DNA of 64,000 bases. It comes from Symsagittifera roscoffensis (Eukaryota; Xenacoelomorpha; Acoela; Convolutidae). The position numbers and the translations under genes were made by a program. The number at the start of each line of letters is the position of its first letter. The stretch's first letter is position 1. Below the pieces are notes generated by a model that did not search any database, had not been told where the DNA came from, and saw nothing but the letters and a program-made list of their open reading frames with translations. The DNA is taken from assembly GCF_963678635.1 (NCBI RefSeq), contig NC_087063.1, positions 38,330,759 to 38,394,758 on the forward strand. The letters run 5' to 3'. This document shows, piece after piece, positions 34,101 to 40,063 of the stretch.

Positions 34101-35328
34101 AGCTTATGGCTTGCCATTGAACGCGAAATCGCTGATAGGGTCAATGATGGCCAACTTGTGCGGAAGTCACTACCCACTGCACATGGTGATGGTGGAAGCA
34201 TCCAGCCAGAGAGTACTGGTGGACAAGGCCTTCTCAGTGCCCAAGTGCGTGAGGTTGGCTCGGATATCGCATCACTCGCACAAGTTGTTGAGAAAAATCA
34301 GAGGGACAGTACCAAAAGAATTGAGAGATGACTTGAGTGAAATCTGGGGAGAAGAACTTTTGAAGTTGGAGAGAGAGAACACAAGCGATCACGAGAGACA
34401 AAACGTGATCGGAAAACCTGTGGGAAGTGCTCCAAACCTGGAAGATAACGACACGATACATGAGAAAATGATGGAGCTTGAGCCTCTCTTGGAAGCCTCG
34501 GGGGAGCGTAACCTCAGGAGCATTGAAATCACCCATAGAGAATGCCCATGCCACTGTGTAGCGCAAACGGTGTGGTATCCAGATCACAAGAACCTTTGCC
34601 TGGTGTGGGATATGGAAGAAATCCGGTCGATCGGACTACCGGATCACCGACAGAAGGTGACGATCTTGGTAGTGAGTACGATCTTGGCTCTGAGATGGAT
34701 AGAAGAGAATATAACAAAGTATCGGGAAGCGGGGACGCCAACGGCAGAGTCAATATACGCGATAGACTACAGTAGGAGACTCGAGTTGTTTGAGACTGCG
34801 TGCAAGGTATTCGCCATACCAACGGAAGTTAGACATGTCTGGAGCCGTTTGAGGTACTTCCCATGGTTTCGGGCGACGCTGACGTCCTGGTTGTACATGA
34901 CAACGAAAGATCACATGAGAAAACATCAAAAGGAGTATCGACAGTTCCAGGCCGAGATTGGGCCGGAAGCTTTCAAGAGACCCCTGTTAACCCATCGTAA
35001 TGCAATCACGACAGGATGGAAGAGAGTGGGTAAAATGTCTAGAGACAATACCAAGGCGAGGGAATCGATACTAGAGGAGGACCTGGCGAAGGACGTGAGC
35101 TTGAGCCTGCACAATTCCTTTTGTTTGAACCGGGAATCTAGGGTGAAGGCACTACCCAACCAAGCAAAGAGGTTGCAAGAGCAAAGAGAATGGATGCGAT
35201 CCTACGAGCAGCTGAAGGCTTGGGAGGAGATTGTGATTAGCTCCGATGATGAAGAGGAACTGTTGAGACAGTTTGCTGTATCTAGTACTTCAGGGTGCAG
35301 TACCTCCAAGGCGAAGAGTGCGAGATGA
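31156..35328 (+). CDS. Element B downstream coding region (~1390 codons), function unknown
   Basis: A very long coding stretch after pol, in one frame and with about one interruption at most. The N-terminal third is acidic, polar and probably disordered, with a basic patch near 32200. The middle and C-terminal parts are more globular. Landmarks shared with element A are 'YVSGVMGIAYNPFLD' near 33285, a Cys/His cluster near 33750-33805, and 'FSVPKCVRLAR' near 34230. I see no signal peptide, membrane anchor or furin-like site, so it is not a recognisable envelope. The coding sequence runs through the polypurine tract and ends about 290 bases inside the 3' LTR. I do not recognise the family. Confidence 0.75.
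35014..35035 (+). promoter_or_regulatory. Element B polypurine tract candidate
   Basis: A 22-base purine-rich run (two T's) ends exactly at the TGTC that opens the 3' LTR. This is where plus-strand DNA synthesis would be primed. It lies inside the downstream coding frame. Confidence 0.6.
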
Positions 35329-36657
35329 GCAGGTGGCTCGAATGGATCTTGAGTCTTGAGAGGGAAAGGGGGCTTGAGCGTGGATCCGGGTGAAACCTGG
35401 GTTCACGAAAAAGAAATTTTAACAAAACAAGATATTGTTATTAATATGCTATATCTATTATATAAACGAAAATGCTGCATGACAATTTCCTAATTGAATG
35501 GGACAAAAGAAATTTTAAATTGGCTTGAAAAGCGAGAATTCAAGGGTGCAGGTGTGTACAGATTTTGATTGCTGTTTAGCGATAGTGTGAAAATTTTACA
35601 TGGCTGTGAATTTTGGGGTGTAGATAAGCTTAAGTCTGCTGCAAACTTCTGTAAATGACCACTGGCACTGTATCTTGAGTAACACTCGGTTTTCTGGGAC
35701 TCACTGGCAGAAGACAGCACGCGATGAGGACATCGATCTCGAGTCCGGGGAGTATGTGCCAGTCGGTCATATTTGGAAGTTTGACCTTGAGAGAAGCAAA
35801 AGCACTTAATTTTGGAGTGAAATTTAATTTTTCAAAATTTCGAATGGAACCTGTCATGCACGATTTTCTCGCGATAACTGAAAATCAGAAAAGAGAAGTC
35901 AGAACGATCGAGTGACAATCGCGGGAAAGTTGCTAGAAAAATCAGTGGGAAATTGCTATTCGCAATTTCAGTAGCAATAATAATCGAGAGTAGAGCTGTC
36001 CCATCTAAAACAGAGACGAGCGCATTCCCACGAACTGGATTGTTGTGATTGGAGTACTATTATTAACTGGACCAGAGTGAACCTTCGGTGGAAAGGTGGA
36101 CAGCTACAGTGTCCCAATGGTTCACGAGAACTTACAGTCTAGAGTAAAAACTTGTTCTTGTTATTGAAACTGACTAACATTAAACTCATTTTAGTTACTT
36201 AATTGATTCTTGAGTTGCTTACCGACTTATTTACTTCCTGGTTCTTGAGCGTGCTACAATGTGAGTACTAATTTAAGTTTCTAGAGTGTGTTTTATGATT
36301 GTTATGTTGAGGTGAGGCGAGTTTTAGGTTGATCCATCTGAAATGGATCAAAGTTCCACTGTCTAATAAAAAGTAACTTAACGGATTGTTCCAACCCGGT
36401 TTTTAACGGCGTTCATGTATTTTGGGTATCTAGAGACCTGAGTATGGGGACGTTATTAATTCTAGAGTGGGGGGATATTTTAGTAGTAGCCTTTAAGCTG
36501 TAACGGGTCGTAGTCTCATGTCACAAGCGAACCGAATTGGCTCCGACTGATTTGAGGTACAAAAACACAAGAGATAGTGTCCCTGACTCTTGAGCCAATG
36601 GTTATAGGGCCTATTTTTCTTAAGCCTCATGTGTGACTGCAGTAGACGAATGTTACA
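35036..36657 (+). repeat. Element B 3' LTR
   Basis: Starts TGTC after the purine tract and ends GAATGTTACA. From 35041 it matches the 5' LTR almost base for base. It contains the end of the downstream coding region (to 35328), the TCCGGGGAG motif (35744-35752) and AATAAA at 36365-36370. Confidence 0.88.
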
Positions 36658-36660
36658 TAG

Positions 36661-36761
36661 AGACGGTGAAAATCATGCAAAGCTCTGTTTAGACGCTGGC
36701 CAGTCGTCTTAAGACTTAGTTTTGTTTTCCGTCGATATGTATCTTCCGGGCGAATGTTACA
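36661..36761 (+). repeat. Element A 3' LTR, right-hand remainder
   Basis: Directly after element B, this ~100-bp stretch ends CGAATGTTACA, the same terminus as B's LTR. It is read as the displaced tail of A's 3' LTR. The rest of the stretch is too diverged from B to align by eye. Confidence 0.55.
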
Positions 36762-37030
36762 CAGTTTTATTAACTGTAGTAATAAACAATGTAGTAATTA
36801 CAGTTTTTTAAATTGAAAAGTTACTGACTCAACATATTTAGCGAGATTTTTGAATTCAATAATTTATACAAATTAATTTTCAAAATTATAGCATGCGAAA
36901 TGCATGCGGGATTTGTCTATCATAGTTGTCTATTTAATAAGTTTATCACAACAATTAGGCTAACTTTTTTATCTTGACAGTTTTGACCTTCTGATTATTT
37001 TGAATTAATGAGGAAGTTTTATAGATATCA
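36762..37030 (+). promoter_or_regulatory. BFAR upstream region with 3' splice site
   Basis: AT-rich spacer between the element A LTR end and BFAR. It contains a branch-like GGCTAAC at 36958-36964, a T-rich tract and CAG ending at 36980, 50 bases before the ATG. No upstream exon can be recognised. The promoter is not identifiable. Confidence 0.5.
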
Positions 37031-38902
37031 ATGCAAATGGCCGAGGAATCAAATGTGTTACACGCTTCAACTAGCAATTTTGATTCAAGAACAATTGGTA
37101 ACGATACTGAGCAGGCGGTGCAAGCTACTACATTACAAAATCCAGTAGTTGAGGATGATGGTGATACAGTACCCGATGTTTTCAAGTGCGCAATCTGCTT
37201 TGAAATACTTCTAGAACCCACAACAATTAACTGTGGTCATTCGTTTTGCAGGGTTTGTCTTGCACGATGGTTTGAAGCTCGAAAACTTGCTCGACAAGCT
37301 TTCATTTGTCCCGAGTGTCGAAAACAGTGGGCTGCTTATCCCGAAATAGACTATTCCCTCAGGGATGCTATGGAAATTTGGTATTCTGAGCTACTGAACG
37401 CCAGAAAAGAAGCACTGACAAATGATGACAGAAGTGTTTTAGCTCGTTTTAGAGAATTAGGTCCAGACACATTTGATCAATTTGGTAGAATGGGAAGACC
37501 AATACTGAACAGGCGAATCCCGCTAACAATGAGAGGCATGCAGTTTTTGTTAGCTGTTCTCATGAATGCAGCCCTTATCTTGGGAATAATTTTGCTTTCG
37601 CTTGTGAACATGTTAGTTGCTCCGGTGGCAGAAATGGGAGATGATTTCCAAAAAGACGATTCGAGAATAGATATTTTTCAATGGTCTGTTAATGATGTAG
37701 ATCAATGGCTTGATAGTCTGGGCCAGTGGACAGCAGCATATAGACCAGCTTTTAAAGAAGCTAAAATTGACGGGTCATGGCTCCTCATTTTAGACGAAGA
37801 TATTCTGGGGATGGAACCTTTGAGCGTCGAGAACAAACTTGTTGCTCGAAGATTGAACCACGAGATAGTAAAACTCAAGCTGGCAAACAATGCAAAAGCT
37901 TCCTCGACGCTTAAACGCGATCAAATTGCCAACCCCGAACAAGTTTCATCGACGACTTCAAACTTGGTGGAAGTTGAGACAAAGTCTGCGTCTCAAAGTG
38001 GTGCAAACCGGACTCCTGGAACTATTGCAGTATCTCGTCAGAAAGTTTTTGTCTTAATACTGGGTTTACTCCATTTTCCTCGCACAATCACGTTTATGTC
38101 CTATTTCGTGATAGATTTTCAGCCGATTACTGAGTTTCTCAACTCAGTGAACGTTATTCAGAAAGAAAAATTCGAAGAAGAACTACCGGAAGTCTCTTGG
38201 TGGATAGCCGCTAGGTTTTTAGTTCTCCCTCAGTTTACCATTATTTACGAAGCCGTTCGATCTGGGGGTCAGATAGAAGGTTTTGTTCGTCTTCTGGTTT
38301 TGATTCTTCTCATCCGAATGTGCGAAGAGCTGAAACTCTACTTTATATCGTTGCGTCTGCTCCTTGCTCGGCGAAATGGTGAATTGTACAAGCTATGGGT
38401 TGCTGCGTTTTGCAGATTTGGGCGAGACTTTTCGATGGTTGTCGCGATGGGATATTTGCATACCATTTTACCATCGGCGCTTATAGACGTCTACTTCTGT
38501 TACATTGTTTGCTACCCCGCCCTCGCATTCGTGTACTCGCTGTCTCGTTTCTTGTATAGGCGTGTTCCTTTCTTCCGCAATGTTGGTGTGTTATTTGTCC
38601 AAACTATGGAACGAGGTTTGAACATCGCAGTAACATATCTGCTTCGCCTAGTTTTTGGCTGGCTTATTCCCCAAATTATTCGTCTTCTGGAGCCAGCATT
38701 CAGACAAGCTGCCGCTGACCACAGGCAAGCTCCTCCTCAACCGCAGCCGAACATTGCGCAACAACGCAGACCAGCCGCAGAAGGGGGCGGTGGACGGGCA
38801 TTTCTGAATTTACTGGCTGTAGACATTAACCAGGACGGGGCTAGAATGCGGCGATTTCCGCCCAATCAAAACCTTGAGCAGAATGACATACCCATTGAAT
38901 AA
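37031..38902 (+). CDS. BFAR: BFAR-like ER membrane RING E3 ubiquitin ligase
   Basis: 623 residues in one exon. A C3HC4 RING spans residues 53-97 (CAIC...CGH.FC..C...CPEC). A hydrophobic segment follows at ~170-195, then a SAM domain at ~216-285 ('WSVNDVDQWL', '.DGSWLL.L.E.ILG'), then at least four membrane segments at ~335-360, 385-405, 415-440 and 470-510. RING, TM, SAM, TM is the layout of bifunctional apoptosis regulator (RNF47), an ER-resident ligase that restrains cell death and degrades ER clients. It is longer than the human protein (about 450 residues) because of a longer C-terminal membrane region and an Arg/Gln/Pro-rich tail. The start may be the ATG at 37031 or the one at 37037. 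The stop codon overlaps an AATAAA. Confidence 0.9.
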   Translation: MQMAEESNVLHASTSNFDSRTIGNDTEQAVQATTLQNPVVEDDGDTVPDVFKCAICFEILLEPTTINCGHSFCRVCLARWFEARKLARQAFICPECRKQWAAYPEIDYSLRDAMEIWYSELLNARKEALTNDDRSVLARFRELGPDTFDQFGRMGRPILNRRIPLTMRGMQFLLAVLMNAALILGIILLSLVNMLVAPVAEMGDDFQKDDSRIDIFQWSVNDVDQWLDSLGQWTAAYRPAFKEAKIDGSWLLILDEDILGMEPLSVENKLVARRLNHEIVKLKLANNAKASSTLKRDQIANPEQVSSTTSNLVEVETKSASQSGANRTPGTIAVSRQKVFVLILGLLHFPRTITFMSYFVIDFQPITEFLNSVNVIQKEKFEEELPEVSWWIAARFLVLPQFTIIYEAVRSGGQIEGFVRLLVLILLIRMCEELKLYFISLRLLLARRNGELYKLWVAAFCRFGRDFSMVVAMGYLHTILPSALIDVYFCYIVCYPALAFVYSLSRFLYRRVPFFRNVGVLFVQTMERGLNIAVTYLLRLVFGWLIPQIIRLLEPAFRQAAADHRQAPPQPQPNIAQQRRPAAEGGGGRAFLNLLAVDINQDGARMRRFPPNQNLEQNDIPIE

Positions 38903-38903
38903 A
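38898..38903 (+). terminator. Polyadenylation signal overlapping the BFAR stop
   Basis: AATAAA at 38898-38903 contains the TAA stop (38900-38902). This would give an extremely short 3'UTR if used. Confidence 0.5.
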
Positions 38904-39039
38904 ATTGTATAAAATTTAATGGCGACTAAGTCAAAGTTCCTTGTTACACTCATGCATAATTTTCCTGTTTTAAAAGTCAAGAGACTGTAACATACTAAAA
39001 ATAGATATAAACTAGATTGCACTAAAGTCTTGCAAATTT

Positions 39040-39196
39040 ATTTTCAGCTCGCGGATCCATTTTTAAGTAATTAAGATGTAGATGCACATTTGAGGTGAAA
39101 GATGTCAGATTATCTTGAGCTTCTCGATGGGGCGCTAGAATCCATTAAGCTTCGTTATTTTTTAGATTAACGGCTGAAATAATGACTCTCTGACTA
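39040..39196 (+). promoter_or_regulatory. COX19 5' region: two 3' splice sites and a uORF
   Basis: TTTTCAG near 39047 and a T-rich tract with TAG ending at 39165 are both good acceptors upstream of COX19. After the second is a four-codon uORF (ATG at 39182, TGA at 39191-39193) that ends three bases before the COX19 ATG. The uORF could lower COX19 translation. Confidence 0.45.
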
Positions 39197-39433
39197 ATGG
39201 CACAGCCACCTCATAGACACAAGCTAACTGCGCCAGACAAAGGAAGCTTTCCCCTGGATCATTTTAACGAATGTAAAAATCTCATGGAAACGTACATGAA
39301 ATGCATGAAGAATAGTAGAAACCAGTCAACGAAGTGCCGAGTCGAGTCGAGAGACTATTTGCAATGCAGAATGGATCACAATCTAATGGCAGAGGAAGAT
39401 TTGAAGAAGTTGGGATTCAAAGACCTCAAATGA
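39197..39433 (+). CDS. COX19: COX19, mitochondrial copper/cytochrome oxidase assembly factor
   Basis: 78 residues. It has the 'PDKGSFPLDH' block typical of COX19 and a twin CX9C motif (C26/C36 and C47/C57) that forms a CHCH fold. It ends 'KLGFKDL', as in human COX19. COX19 works in the intermembrane space in copper delivery to cytochrome c oxidase, and its cysteines are oxidised by the MIA40 pathway. The human protein is about 90 residues. The TGA stop (39431-39433) overlaps the first plausible VHL ATG (39430-39432) as ATGA, so both may be read from one mRNA. Confidence 0.96.
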   Translation: MAQPPHRHKLTAPDKGSFPLDHFNECKNLMETYMKCMKNSRNQSTKCRVESRDYLQCRMDHNLMAEEDLKKLGFKDLK

Positions 39434-40011
39434 ATGCCAATATAGAGCCAGAACTCTACCAAATAACTTCCATGAATGATGATTCAAACCTTGGAACCTG
39501 TCCCAAAAGTTCTGCACGTTCACAGTTTCATCCGAGTTTCACCGACATCAATGTCAACAAAATTAGAAGTCGACTATCTGATGTTAAAGTGTTTTGTCAG
39601 TTTGTAAACTGTACCAACAGACTTGTTGCTCCAATTTGGATTGACTTCTCAGGTAGAAGAGTGCGCTATCCCTGTATCAATCCAGGAAGTAGGTTGAACG
39701 TGGAGACATACGAGAAACACCCTTGGTGTTTTTTGGACGCTCAGGATCTCACTATTTTATTGACCTCCAACCAAGGACATATTTTTTGGCCCCGTCACAA
39801 TATCCCAGCTTCTGCACTCCCTCTTTGCATAGTGAAAATCACTTTGCCCAAATTCAGTTTGCTTGAACTCAGTCTTCAAACAATCAGCAAGTTTTCCATT
39901 CCCATTTTTTCATTACCCGAATCTCTACAAGAGCTGATCAAAAACAGACAGAAATATACGAATCAAATATCATTTGTTATTCATTCCGACGCTGAAACAG
40001 CCCAACAGTGA
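39430..40011 (+). CDS. VHL: VHL tumour suppressor, substrate receptor of the CRL2 ubiquitin ligase
   Basis: 193 residues from the ATG at 39430. The frame is open further upstream inside COX19, with other ATGs at 39364 and 39472. The beta domain aligns without gaps to human VHL. The hydroxyproline-pocket residues W88, Y98, S111, H115 and W117 correspond to W70, Y80, T93, H97 and W99 here. The alpha-domain BC box ('SLLELSLQTIS') keeps the pattern but has Ser where human has C162, and Ser at R167. VHL binds prolyl-hydroxylated HIF-alpha and recruits elongin B/C and cullin 2. The long N-terminal tail of human VHL is absent. It lies 36 bp before the upstream HLCS ATG. Confidence 0.95.
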   Translation: MNANIEPELYQITSMNDDSNLGTCPKSSARSQFHPSFTDINVNKIRSRLSDVKVFCQFVNCTNRLVAPIWIDFSGRRVRYPCINPGSRLNVETYEKHPWCFLDAQDLTILLTSNQGHIFWPRHNIPASALPLCIVKITLPKFSLLELSLQTISKFSIPIFSLPESLQELIKNRQKYTNQISFVIHSDAETAQQ

Positions 40012-40028
40012 CGGACATGCACATCTGT

Positions 40029-40063
40029 TACTAACATACTTCTTGATATGAAACGTTCCTTAG
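40029..40063 (+). promoter_or_regulatory. TACTAAC branch site and 3' splice site between VHL and HLCS
   Basis: TACTAAC (40029-40035) is a perfect branch-point consensus. A pyrimidine-rich stretch and TTCCTTAG ending at 40063 follow about 29 bases later. If used as a trans-splice acceptor, HLCS translation would start at the ATG at 40126, not at 40048. Confidence 0.5.

Larger units (their letters stand above)
18119..36657 (+). mobile_element. Element B: young giant Ty3/gypsy-type LTR element, looks whole or nearly so
   Basis: About 18.5 kb with two near-identical LTRs, a primer-binding-site candidate, a 2.5-kb leader, a 2932-codon gag-pol-macro frame, a long downstream coding region and a polypurine tract. 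The LTRs differ at about seven sites in 1.62 kb by eye, about 0.4 percent, so insertion was recent. It is nested in element A's 3' LTR. At most about one interruption is visible, in the downstream region. The 3' LTR begins TGTC and ends TTACA, as expected for retroviral-type LTRs. The outer left edge is not cleanly resolved and I could not find a target-site duplication. Confidence 0.9.

Noticed and set aside
31156-35328. Envelope gene, making element B an errantivirus-like retrovirus
   Set aside because: No signal peptide, furin-like site, fusion peptide or membrane anchor could be seen.
39334-39429. VHL N-terminus encoded inside COX19 from the first codon of the open frame
   Set aside because: The frame opens with a GTG at 39334, and the upstream residues have no similarity to VHL. 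The ATG at 39430 is preferred, with 39364 and 39472 not excluded.
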